This document shows, in pieces, positions 52,671 through 63,780 of a stretch of DNA of 64,000 bases. Positions within the stretch are counted from its first letter, which is position 1; each line of letters opens with the position of its first letter. The notes under the pieces are model-generated. The model did no database searches and had not been told where the DNA came from. It saw nothing but the letters and a program-made list of their open reading frames with translations. The position numbers and the translations under genes are program-made. Source of the stretch: Russula earlei (taxonomy: Eukaryota > Basidiomycota > Agaricomycetes > Russulales > Russulaceae); NCBI GenBank assembly GCA_025769875.1, contig JAGFNK010000223.1, positions 16,034 to 80,033 of the forward strand, read 5' to 3'.

Positions 52671-55076
52671 ATGTCATTTGCGACTTCTCCTGATTCCAGC
52701 CATTCAGGCCCACATACACCTCCTCATGGCCAGGTCCCTCCCATCAAACCTACCAAGTCGTCTCCAGTCGGCAAAGTGTACAAGTATTTTCTTCCCAAAA
52801 ACCGTGAGCAATACCAGAAATTTGGTCACGATGAGTGCTTTATGCTGAAACCTTTTGACGAGTCAGGGTTCCTCGACTTTTTGAAATTAAAGGACCAACT
52901 CCCCAAAATTGTTCTCGGCGAAAACCTGAGAAAACAGGAATCTTTTCTTGAATTGGCTAATACAGCGGCCCAAATGATAAAGGATGAGTGTGAGCACCTA
53001 TCTGGTTTTGTACTTACTTGGCTTTCTTGCCGACATATGATTTTCACTTTAGATTTTTCACAGGGCAATACCCTTGAGTTCCGGGACACGGGAAACAAAT
53101 CACCACCTGGACACGTTACGGACACAAAGCGCAAGCCTGACATCATGGCTGCCTTTCAGAACAACTGGAAGGATGATGTCGTGTGCTGGCCATTTATTCA
53201 ACTTGCCGGGGAGATGGCATCTAGGGGAAAACCCCCAAACATCCAGAGGGGACAGGTGATTTCATATCTCCACTACCTGCTTTTAGCTAGACCCGACCTC
53301 TATGTCGCCCAAGGCCTGCTTTCATCTGAAAAGGGCCTCACATTCTTTTTTGGGATTGGCGGGGAAGGTATATGGGAATTCCATGTCCAATGGGATCACG
53401 AACACTTCGACCAGTTATTATGTACATTCATATATCGCCTCTACCAGCCTGGCCACTTTGCAGATTCATTGTATATCAACATCGAGTTCGATAAAGAAAC
53501 CATGGCCAAGTATACGATAAACATACACATATTGGAAAGGGAAAAAAGAGCAGTGTCCAGTTTTTATCCCATATATGCCAGAAATCCATTCGCAACTCGT
53601 ACACATGTTCTCTCCCATCCACGCTCCAAACTAGGAGACAAGAATCTTAGCATACTCAAAGACCAGCTTTGCCAAGTTGGAAGACGTTTTAAAGAACTAA
53701 AAATTCTCCAAGAGCATGTTCATAAACCAACGCAGGTGCCTGGCATGGTGGTAGCCACATATGGCAAAACAATACCAATTGGGGAACCTCTGTCGAAAGT
53801 AAGGTGGAAGCACTGCTTGGGTCTTGGAGAGAGTGGATCCCCTTTCACAAGTATCCCTACACTGTCTCAAGTGTTGGAGATGTTGTTCGACATTCTAGAA
53901 GGTCTTTAAATCTCTGTTGCAACGCGATCTGCTGGCATTTTTGCCAGTATTGCGGTATTTGCGGCTCCACCACGAGGTCCTTCATCGCGACATCAGCTCA
54001 GGAAACGTGTTGTATGTCAAGAATCCACCAGACCGCTCTCTGCCGCCAAAGACTGTGCCTCTTCCTCAAGACCTCTGCTTCGTTAAGTATCTCCTAGGTG
54101 AGAGGTATGTGTATATTGAAGAAATAGGATAGTTGATATCAAAGATTTGATGTAGCAACGATCCCTTGAAACATCAATGCTCCTTGTTGACTTCAACCTT
54201 GTGGAGCACTTAGGACCTGAGAATGGCGACAAGACGCGAATTGACCGAACAGTGAGTTGCATGGTGATCCTATACATCAGGCACCCTACTCATTTTTAAT
54301 AGGGAACACCTATCTTTATTGCTCAGGCTGTTGAACAGGGCGCACCTGTGCCACCCACCAAGTGGGTCGCCCGAGTTCCTGGGATTCCCCAGAGTTGTTC
54401 TCCCTATGCTATGGCCCACCTGGATCGAGTTAAGAAATTCTCGAGCTTAATTGAAGAAAAAATCTTCGTTCCAGTTCTCACACACACTGATACAGGATCA
54501 CGTGACGAGTTCAGCCATGAGCTCAATCATGATGCGGAGTCCGTTTTTTGGCTCCTTCTTTACTGGGCTATGGTCGTGCAGCCTGAGAATTGTCTCAAGG
54601 AAAAGATTGGCACGGAATTCTGGAACCAATTGATCGGAGACCACACCAGCAGAAACCGCCTAATCCAAAACATTGCGTTCAAATCGTCCTTACTGGACAA
54701 CCTCATCCATTCGCTCTACAATCCCTTGCAACCTTTGATCGAAGGTCTCGCCGCCATTCTTGTTATTGACAGCCATTGGCTTGCTGCGCCAGATCCTCAA
54801 AAGGACCTATACTACATTACCGAAGCATTTCAGCGCTTAATACTCAACTTCATCATCAACAATCATGGCAAAGAATTCATGCACTGTCGGGTTGATAAAA
54901 CCTTCCGTAAAGTGCAGGAGACGCAGGATTCTCATGCATTGTCAGTTAGCGATGTGCAGTCGTTGAATGCACAATCCCGTGTTATCCTGGTGGGTTGTGT
55001 ATGTGGATCTATGAATTTCTGTCTGTTCTTATTGTTGTGCTTACTACAGGACACAGATGAAATCGAGATTGATTGA
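52671..55076 (+). CDS. Fungal-type (FunK1) protein kinase, possibly frameshifted
   Basis: The start is the ATG at 52671 (MSFATSPDSSHSGPH). The N-terminal part up to about 53900 reads VVCWPFIQLAGEMASRGKPP, YLHYLLLARPDLYVAQGLLS and IPTLSQVLEMLFDILE. A 46-nt intron (GTCTTTAAATC...TTGCCAG) joins it to LRYLRLHHEVLHRDISSGNV, the kinase catalytic loop (HRD, then Asn). A further intron follows FVKYLLGE. Then come ETSMLLVDFNLVEHLG (DFN instead of DFG), GTPIFIAQAVEQGAPVP, ELNHDAESVFWLLLYWAMVV and a helical C-terminus to 55076. In the segment around 54150-54170 (SNDPL, then ETSM) I cannot keep one frame without a 1-nt shift or an unusual GTTAAG 5' splice site, so the gene may be broken. FunK1 kinases are expanded in Agaricomycetes and mostly uncharacterised. 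Confidence 0.75.
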
Positions 55077-58000
55077 TGGATGGTACGCAATGAAAGAGGT
55101 TGTGAATCGGTGATTAAGGGGTGCTAGAGCTGATTAGGAGAAATGAGGCGAGCGCTGCCATTTTGGTGTGCAGCGCCAGCCCATGCCACACACCGTTCCA
55201 TATCCATCTCAATTACTCACTCATCAATTGTGGGAGATTATTGACTATTGTAGGTATCTACGTAGATAATCTTTATGTTCAAGGTTAAAGACTATCAAAT
55301 GGAGTCTGTAAGAGGAGATGTTGTGGTGGAAGGTTCGAACAAGACCCCTGCCTGTCCATTGCCTTAAGTGTGGGTGTCAGTCGTTTCCCTATATATGTCG
55401 TGGAAGTTACTCTACCTAGTGCTATCGCTGGCTCGGCTCGAAACTGCTCACTCAAACAGTGCGAGCCATTTTGAGCCATTTTGAAGTGCCCAATTTGGAG
55501 TTCTGGTTCTGAAGTGCCAGATTTGGATATGGTTGCTCAATTTGGAGAGTTGTCTGCCACTCTGCCTATTCCTGGAATCTACCTTGCTCCTTGGTTCCTG
55601 AGCCAACATTGCCAGCATTCTCAAAATGGAAAGTAGATCTAAAAGTAGAAATGGCCCAATTGGGATGGCTCAAATTGGCTCCCACTGCCATCTTCTTTCA
55701 TCAGTTGTGGATATGTGTACCTCATCATTTTATCTTTATATCCACCTTGATGCAAGTGCCACTCATGGGCCTTGGCAAGATCTTTGGTGCTCCTTTCTCA
55801 GCAGAGGCTGCACTGTCTCCTTCCCAAGCTGCCTGCATCCTGTATTGCTAATCACTTATAGGACTCAGGAACAGGTGAGTAAGGGACTGGACAAGGTGAT
55901 GGATGTTAACAATGATATTGCCAATGAGGATGAGCTAAATGAGTAGCATGTACCAGATGGGTACTGGCAAATGTTGTTAGAGGCAAAGGCAGAGACAAGA
56001 GGCCAGTCTGAGTGACTTGAAACAAGGCAGTCACAGAGGAGTCCCTTGTTCTTTAGACAAGATGGTTGTTGGAAGTATTTTAGAAGATGAGAGTATCACA
56101 AATAGACAGTCTAACAACTGCCATGCTACATCAGGGTTTATTTACTTGTTACAAAGCTGAGTATGAACAATACAAATTATCTTAGACTCTTTGGACTGCT
56201 CCAATTGGATTCAAGGGGCATAATCCTACTGTATTAACCCAATAGATGACTCAGGACACTTGGGGCTTTTGTGGAGCAATATATAATTAAAACAAGAACA
56301 GTGGGAGAGTCAGCTGATCAGGTGGTCCCTGGTTGGCCCCAGATGGCAACCTGATGACAAAGTTCAGTTACTAAGTGGTGAAAAAAATCTTTTCACCACC
56401 ACATTGCACTGCAAATTGTGCTGTCCTCTCCTGTCCTCAGCCCTCTCCTCTACCATATCCACCACCCCACCCTCTCTGGATGTCCAAGACTGGTCAATGC
56501 CGCCCTTTGGGTCAATGACAGACCATGATCAAAATGGCCACTAGAACAACTCAGTGGAATCATAAACCCGATGTGCATTTTTCTTTGTCCACTTTTTCAC
56601 ATGCTCTCTCTCATCCTCTCCTTCCCACTATACAGTTCTCTGTTGGGCTTCAAGGCAAAGTGCTTATGGCCCTCACGGCAGCACTCTCCCACCCACTAGC
56701 ACCCATTCCCCTGCAGTGGTGACCATGAGGACTCGGCCATGGATATGATGACCTCACAATGGCCACAACCACATGTGTTTTTTCATTTTCATTTCTATAT
56801 GGTTTTTAATTTTTTCTTTTCCTCTCCAGCTCCTATATATGCCAGTTCTTGAGTGCATGGCATTCCTCTCCCCTCCTCTCTGCTCCAGTTGACCTATGCC
56901 ACCAAAAGGGGGCTCCTGTGAGAAACAGGTCAATGCAGCACATAGGCGTGGCCATTCACACACCAAAAATGGCCATTCTTGCCACTTTCAAATCCCTAAG
57001 GAATGAAATTGGTATGAACTGGTCCCATCCCAATATCAGCAGTACAAGGAAGTCTTTATGGAAAAGAAATCAGAAAGATTTCCTGGAGAAAGGAAATGGG
57101 ACCATGCAATTGATCTTAAACCAGATGCAAACACTTCAATCAACTGTTGAGTATACCCCTGTCTCCCAAGGAAAAGGAAGAACAACAGAAATTCTTAGAA
57201 CAGAACCTATGACTCAAGAGGATCAGAAGATCAAACTCTCCCTATGCAAGCAGGTTCTTCCTCATTATTGCCGTTTTCAGTGCACTTGGCGGAGCTTGAA
57301 TTTAGTGCTGTCACGGCTCAGCTCGGTTCGGCTCAGCAACGGCTTGGCCAGATTGGGTGAGCCGGACCAAGCCAAGCCATGGCTTGCGGCTTGAGCCAAT
57401 TCGAGCCATCCCATTTGGGCCATGTCTACTTTTGGATCTACTTTCCATTTTTAGAACACCAAAGAACTCTTGTTGCCACTTGCCACTGTAATGCTCTTGT
57501 AGGTGACATTGGCTCTGCTCGCCTTACTTAATACCCTCGCATTGGAATGGCACCACGTCCTTCATGTCTACCTGCCTCAACTCCTTCATCGTCTTGCAGG
57601 AGGTACTTCCTCCCCACATGTATAGCTCTGTTTCCTATCCAGCTTTCGAATTCGCTCTTAAATCTTCCATCTTCTCAGCAACTCCGCCTCAGAATCATCA
57701 CATAAGGGCCCCCCAATTGCCATGGGTCCCCGCCTTTCATCAATCATTTCTTCGCTTCAGGCATGCCTGATGAGCTGAAGGAAGATCCAACGAGACTCAC
57801 AATAAATAGGTCGCACTGTCACCGGTGGGTCCTTGGGGATGGCTGCACTTGAGGGCTATGCTGCGGCAATAGATGTATCTGGATTTCTGTCTGTCTTGAT
57901 GCATGCATCCTTAGTATTGCCAGATGTTTGACAACCTCAAGAATGGTGTCAATCAGAGGCCCCTACATCCCCTAACTCTGAACAAGTCTCGCGACAAGCC

Positions 58001-58861
58001 TAAAGATAAGTTTTCTTGTTACTTATGGCACTTCATGGCTGGATGATGCCAAGCACCTGTATTGGAATTCCTCACCCGCTCTTGACAACCTCACATGGAC
58101 GACGGTTCCTGCTGAGCTGAAGGTGAATGCACTGCCCTCGCCATGCGGAACTTTATGGACTTATGATCCCTTGACAGCATGACATCAACTGTTCAATGCT
58201 GCTTGTCCACCCCTCTCCCAAATTCTCGGAGCTGTTTTCCACTCTGCGTCACTCCTTGTCAGCATCACATCACCTCCCCCTCACTTACAGCATCTCATCC
58301 AATAGATCTCAGATGCGTGATTACCACCATGGTTTCCTACCCACCCTCATCACACCGTCCTACTATCGGGCTTTACGTCGTCACCTAAACCCACAGATAC
58401 GGCCTTGACCCATCACTCCCACTCCATAAGGCCACTCATGGTTCTATCTCAGCCGCAGTCCCACCTACAATCCCCACCAAGCATCCTGCAGAAACTCCTG
58501 CTGAGCAACGCTTACCTGGCCCGAAATTTGTAAAACTTCCCTCACAGACCGCGTCCCTGGCCTTGGCCACTGAAAAAAAAAACAATCCCACAATCTAGTC
58601 CCTTGGTCCCTCCAGCCCCCCGCCCCTGCTCCACCATCCTCTGCCTTAGCCTCCCCGGCGCCTCAAGCCTCTCCACCAAAACCTCCTTCCTGCAAACCAC
58701 CAGAATCAGATGTCATTGATCTCACTCAACCCACACCAGAACTTGTGCCTGCATTGGTGCAGAATTGTCCCCTTCCCTCTAAACCAAACCCGCCACAGCA
58801 GGCGCCCTCACTGCCTAATCTGGCATGACCACCACAGCCTACTCAGCCTCCACTGATGGAG
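55077..58861. repeat. Repeat-rich segment with fragments of several elements
   Basis: Visible pieces include two TAGTGCT-initiated, GGCTC-rich ends at 55417-55520 and 57303-57420, resembling hAT-type termini. There is an inverted pair at 55618-55690 and 57391-57452 (shared AAAATGGAAAGTAGATC). A truncated foldback end lies at 57265-57302. A Pro-rich frame around 58600-58830 includes SDVIDLTQPTPELVPALVQN. No complete gene could be supported. Confidence 0.5.
57265..57302 (+). repeat. Partial terminus of the 34042-36675 foldback family
   Basis: TTATTGCCGTTTTCAGTGCA and CTTGGCGGAGCTTGAATT match the outer end of the foldback element with one or two changes. The match stops exactly where a TAGTGCTG-type end begins at 57303. 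Confidence 0.8.
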
Positions 58862-60382
58862 GCATGGGCACAATGTGCTCAAGAAGTTTCATATTTCTTC
58901 AAGAATCTGCCGATGTACACACAAATTTTACCCACAAGTGCGTGCACAGGGTCACAAGCGCTATACGAGAAGGTTCTCGAGCGATATGCTATCTTCCAAA
59001 GCATTGGGCCCTACCTCCACCAATTCGCGGCCATCAAAGCTCCCAGGTGGAACCATTCCATTCTCCCTGCCCAGTTGACCGGTCATCTCCTTAGTCAGGA
59101 TGGGGAGGATTTCATCATTGTATGGCAGTGTGAGCACTCTGGATGGAAACTCCTGTCAAGGTCCTATATGGCTATGTCTGACACAAACACCTAATACCAG
59201 GTTTATCCGCCCCTGTTGCAAGTGCTCCTGTCAATCACATGGCCTTGCAACCACCCGTAGTTCTTTGCCTAGAAGATATTGGACTTGAACTTGAACCTGA
59301 TGGAGATGGTTTGGTTGTCGCCGCCACACTCAACTTGCTTTGTGCCGTCATATCAGACAATCAAGTCCTTGCAGCACAGGTTCTCAGTTCGCTCCAAAAC
59401 AGCAACTATGTTGGGATCACGACTGATGGCGACTCACTGGGCCTGGTGCAACTGATGATGCCCATCCTCAAGGACGCACTTATGCGCTCTGTGCGGCAGC
59501 ATAGCGGAACACCCCCAGAATCTGCCCTTATAACATCGGCAATGGGTCTACTTGCAGGACTGCTCTCACTCCCAGAGTATGCTCGGCACATATGGCTATT
59601 TGTGCATGCATCGACTGCATTATTCAACTCTCCATGCAGTCATGGCGCCATGGCCGCTGAGCGTGCAGTGGGAACTATGCAACCACGCGGGCACTGCTCC
59701 ATCTCATTCATGCGTTGTGGACTGAAGCATCCGGTATTTTACTTGCACCACACGATGGAAAAGCTCGCTTGATTGAGATCAAGGAGGCACTCCTTCATGC
59801 ACTGCATTTCGTTCACGTTGAAGTGTGCATTGAGCACATAGGGTGGAAATATGCGCAGCTGGGGACGCGTTTCGAGCTCAGGAAGCTCGTGTCAGGCTTG
59901 TATGCCGATGTCCTCGATCAAGTACCGCCGGATAGGGAGGGTCCCTTGTCCATAGTTAGTCGGGCCGTAGTGTCCAAGGCAACGACTTCCACTGTTGAGC
60001 CTCTGATCTCCATGTTCACCAGCTTCGCTGTTGTCTCATGCCGGATTCATGCATCCCATCACCTTAGCGATCTTCTTGGCCTACACCTTGTTCTCTGATC
60101 CCACCTCCATGCCTTGCGTCTCTCCCTGATTTTCAAGCAGCGCATTTGTGTAGAGGAGGGGCCTTGCTTGCTGGAGTATGCCTTGTGTTGGTCGTTCGAT
60201 GGAGGACGACACAAGTCGGACCCTCTTGATGTCCTCGCAGGGTTTGTCAAAGAATCCTCTACCGATTCCATGGTTCCACTGGAATCCATCCATTTATTAT
60301 ATGCACTATGCTCATCATTGTCAACTTGGAAGTTTTCCAGCCCGTCCATGGTTGGTCAATTATCCAATCTAGAAGCAACAGT

Positions 60383-61306
60383 CATGGGGGGGCTCCTTGA
60401 ACCACTACCACCACCAGGTGCGGATTTTCCCATGGTAAAACCGGGGCAAGGATGGGCAACAATGAAGATGACAGTGGGCTCTGCAAGGTCAGAACCACCC
60501 GTCTGAGCCACGGCCAACAATGGCCCCCGACAAAGACAATAACACTACATCCCTACATTAAACTGCCTACCCCAGTAAAGCATTACCACTAAACAGTGAT
60601 ACAAATATAACATGACGCCTGCACTACCATGCCTACAACCCCCATCGGGTCAGTCAACACGCCCACCCTCTACAATGGACTCCCATGTCCCACCCTCCCA
60701 CTGAGAACAGAATGCTACACTCACGGCCAACCTGCCAACCACTCCCTCCTACCCCATCCTCCATGCCACCACACCACACCCATGCCACCACAAGGCCTTT
60801 TCACTTCCAATCCCCACCCTCAGTTCCCTTTCATCCAATGAAACTCAGCTCCCTTTGTTACCCCTTCACACAGAACTTGCCTCCACAACTTCCCCCCCTC
60901 TCCACCCCCCAGCGCAAGGTGGTTATGTATCATCAACATGAGACTTACCAACGACAAAATTACCACAACCAAATTTAAAAGAGATAAAGGGTCCTGCCAA
61001 TTAGTTAAGGATACCTGGGAACACCTCCTCAAGAAAACCATGGAACTCCCAATGAACTGGCTCTCATTCTGTGAGGTTTTAGTGGGTAGGAGGTCACCTT
61101 AGCCCCGCCCCCCAGGCTAGGTGCCCTGAGTCCCACACTGTCCCCTAACGGGGTCGTGCATAAGTGCATTTTACCCTCACACCTGGTCCACTCACCGGCT
61201 ACAGTGCATTAGATAGGGCTGAACCTTTTTCTCCTGCTATCTAACACCTATTCTGAGTAGTTACCATACTTAACTACCAGAATAAAATGCTTTCCAAAAA
61301 AAAAAA
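60383..61306 (+). mobile_element. A-tailed short retroelement (SINE-like or truncated LINE)
   Basis: The 924-bp segment ends in about 11 A and is flanked by the 14-bp direct repeat TAGAAGCAACAGTC (60369-60382 and 61307-61320). Excising it joins LSNLEATV to VALVGVARHPY in one frame. It carries C-rich short frames but no reverse transcriptase motif. Confidence 0.85.
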
Positions 61307-61502
61307 TAGAAGCAACAGTCGTGGCACTGGTGGGTGTGGCTCGACATCCATACCACAACTTGGACGTGTGGCTTGGTGTATGGCGTTTTATGGCGCTCGC
61401 CGTTGAAGCAGAGCCTGCCCTTGGTCACCCTTTCATCATGGGCCATTTTCAGGCTCCCAAAGAGGAATCCACTAAGGATAAAGGGAAAAGTAAACGTGTG
61501 AG

Positions 61503-62749
61503 TAGGGTTGTGCCCGGCCCGGCCTCAGGCCGTGAGCAGGGCCAAGCCAGGCTGAAATAGGCCGGGCCGAGCCGGGCCAAAGTGATGGCTTCGTGACGGC
61601 TTTGGCCCGGCCTGTCATTTGAAAAGCCAAAGCCGGGCCGTCAAGCCCCGGCTTTGATCATTTGGGGTAATCATCAAACTTTAATTTATCAACTTTACAT
61701 GGACATGGACACACCATTGTTCCCTGTCATTTTTCATCGTTGTATCTGTGCTTCCCTCTCAACCTTCCTTTTTGCTTGAGTCAAGTACATGTACAATATA
61801 AGCCTTGGTGGCCTATATGTCAATGTGCAATGCTCAGTCGCATTGGTTGCTCGTAATCCCTTTCCTCAGTCTTAGATCGCTTCGTCCCGCAGCGTACCAT
61901 GTTGTACACTGGACTTCACTCATTCCACATGTATAATCCATGCTCTTACCATGCCTCATCATGCTCTCCAGAACATAACGACTCCGTAATATATTTGATA
62001 TTTAAATACAAAAGTGCTATTCTAAAGTCCTCCTACTGCGAATCCGCGAGCATGAGGCGATGCGGCGATGATGTCGGGGGCGAGACGTTATGGGCAGCGA
62101 GCCCTCGAATAGGGCGGCAATGACGATGGGCGAGGCGCTGTGGGCAGCGAGCCCTCGAGTAAGGCGATGGTGACGATGACGAACACGTCATACGGGTCCG
62201 TGCGTAGACGTGTGGCGGACGCGAGGACGATGCTTGAGGGACGGTCTTGGGAGGGCGCGAGGCGCAGCCAGATGGCGATGGTGTCATGCCATAGGTCGAA
62301 GTGTGGGGAGGAGCCGTGCTCCGACTTGAAGACCGAAGGGATGAAGGCATTGAGCGCCAAGGCGAGTGACGTCGACGGCAATCGAATTGAGCCGTTGTCG
62401 TAGTCTGCTGACATGGAGTGGGCAACGCGGTGGGGATGATGTCGAGAGTGGGAACGCAAGGAAAGGAGAGTGAGGTGAAAGGAATGACGATAGTTGGAAG
62501 GAGGGATGTGAGTGGGATGAAAGACGTTCCCTTTGGGAAAGTGAATGCGCATGGGTGGTACAAGTCATGTGGCCAGCGGGCTCAGATACAGAAAATCTTA
62601 CATACAAAAGCCATGGCCTAGGCCAGGCCAAGCCGGAGCCAAGCCGGGTTTGATGGCTTTGGCCCGGCCTGGGGTTTTAGAAAGCCAAAGCCGCCTCGGG
62701 CCGAGCCAAAGCCGGGGCTTTCAGGCCAAGCCGGGCCGGAAAAACCCTA
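61503..62749. mobile_element. hAT-like nonautonomous element, 1247 bp, GGCC-rich ends
   Basis: The ends are TAGGGTTGTGCCCGGCCCGG and (reverse complement) TAGGGTTTTTCCGGCCCGGC, with further inverted AAAGCCGGGC-type repeats inside. The 8-bp flanks are CGTGTGAG (61495-61502) and CATGTGAG (62750-62757), a target duplication with one CpG transition. An 8-bp duplication fits hAT elements. No transposase is visible. Its removal restores KRVS-ALNAARE in frame. Confidence 0.82.
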
Positions 62750-62919
62750 CATGTGAGTGCACTCAATGCTGCTAGGGAGATGCTTGCGAACTGGAACAAG
62801 TACCGGGAGACAAATCTACAGCTGCTTTCGGCTGTTTTGGGTTTCCTGACAGTTGTATGGCAACGCGGGTGGGATCATCAGTCGACATTAACCAATATCA
62901 GGAAGAATTCGGAGTTCTG

Positions 62920-63016
62920 CATCAGGAAAAAATGTTATTGCTACAAGCACTATGTAGCACTATATAGGCTATACAGTGCTACATAGTGCTTGTAGCAATA
63001 GCATTTTTTCCTGATG
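62920..63016. mobile_element. 97-bp perfect-type hairpin miniature element
   Basis: Almost the whole element is a palindrome: CATCAGGAAAAAATG at the left end and its reverse complement at the right, with arms of about 48 nt and only three mismatches. The flanking dinucleotides are TG on both sides. Excision with one TG joins GAG TTC TGG AGT CAG (EFWSQ) in frame. Confidence 0.88.
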
Positions 63017-63780
63017 TGGAGTCAGCTCGCCGCACTTGCCAAGGAAGAAATATCCCCAGCGCCGGAGTACAAGAGCAAGGAGCTGGTTGAGATGGCCGGA
63101 TATCCGCGTGCTGCATACCACGAGAGCATCTCATCTCATTCGTGTCGGGTGCTATCCAAAGCTTTTGCAATACGGATCATCGCACTCGATATCGGTTTGG
63201 ACCCGGCCCCGTCAGCCAGGGAACATCGAGCAAAGCCCCAAAGCTACCAGGCTAGCGAAAGCATTCTCAAATCCGAGGAGCAGTTTTCGAATGAACTCCA
63301 CGAAGCGATCTTCAATGCTTATGACTCTTTATGCAGATTTTGCAGAGAAAGCCGAAGGACACTTTCCGGACTTGGTTCTTGAACACTATGAATCAAGGGA
63401 GCTGGTCGGAGAGCACGAGCTGGGGGATGACTTTGCCTTCACAAGCGAGCCTCTTCAGTTGCGAATGAGCTTTCCAACATTGATTCTTTGGACACAACTG
63501 TAGCCCGTGCCGACGAACTTATTCATACCCTCTTCTCCATCAACCTCAACCTCTCCCTAGCGTATGCATCAACCCAACTTGGTCAATCGTGGCAAGTATT
63601 TCTAGTCGAAGTTGCACCTTTCTTACAAGGTGATATCAAATTTCGTCCTGTCGTAATGTCGCTTGCGTCATCGATATCTGCTTCAATCGCGAAAGAGAAG
63701 CGCTCTGGGGAAATCATTCTCACTGCTCATGGTGTTCGCTTAGCGATCATTCTGGCGCTGCTGGAACTAGCATGGTTCTC

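Larger units (their letters stand above)
58862..63780 (+). pseudogene. Fragmented Nup188-like nucleoporin coding sequence with three insertions
   Basis: Helical, Leu-rich segments in order: QEVSYFFKNLPMYTQILPTS; QCEHSGWKLL; LCLEDIGLELEPDGDG; SALITSAMGLLAGLLSLPEY with RHIWLFVHASTALF; then in another frame RLIEIKEALLHALHFVHVEV, CIEHIGWKYAQLGTRFELRK, LEYALCWSFDGGRHKSDPLD, and VPLESIHLLYALCSSLS. They continue after insertions as VALVGVARHPYHNLDVWLGV, WRFMALAVEAEPAL, ALNAAREMLANWNKYRETNL, LGFLTVVWQRGWDHQS, WSQLAALAKEEISPAPEYKS and AHGVRLAIILALLELAW. I recall this pattern from fungal Nup188, a large scaffold nucleoporin, but it is a memory-based match. There is a frameshift near 59690. Similarity begins abruptly near 58862 and ends near 63780, so it may be a captured gene fragment or a gene broken by further insertions. 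Confidence 0.5.
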
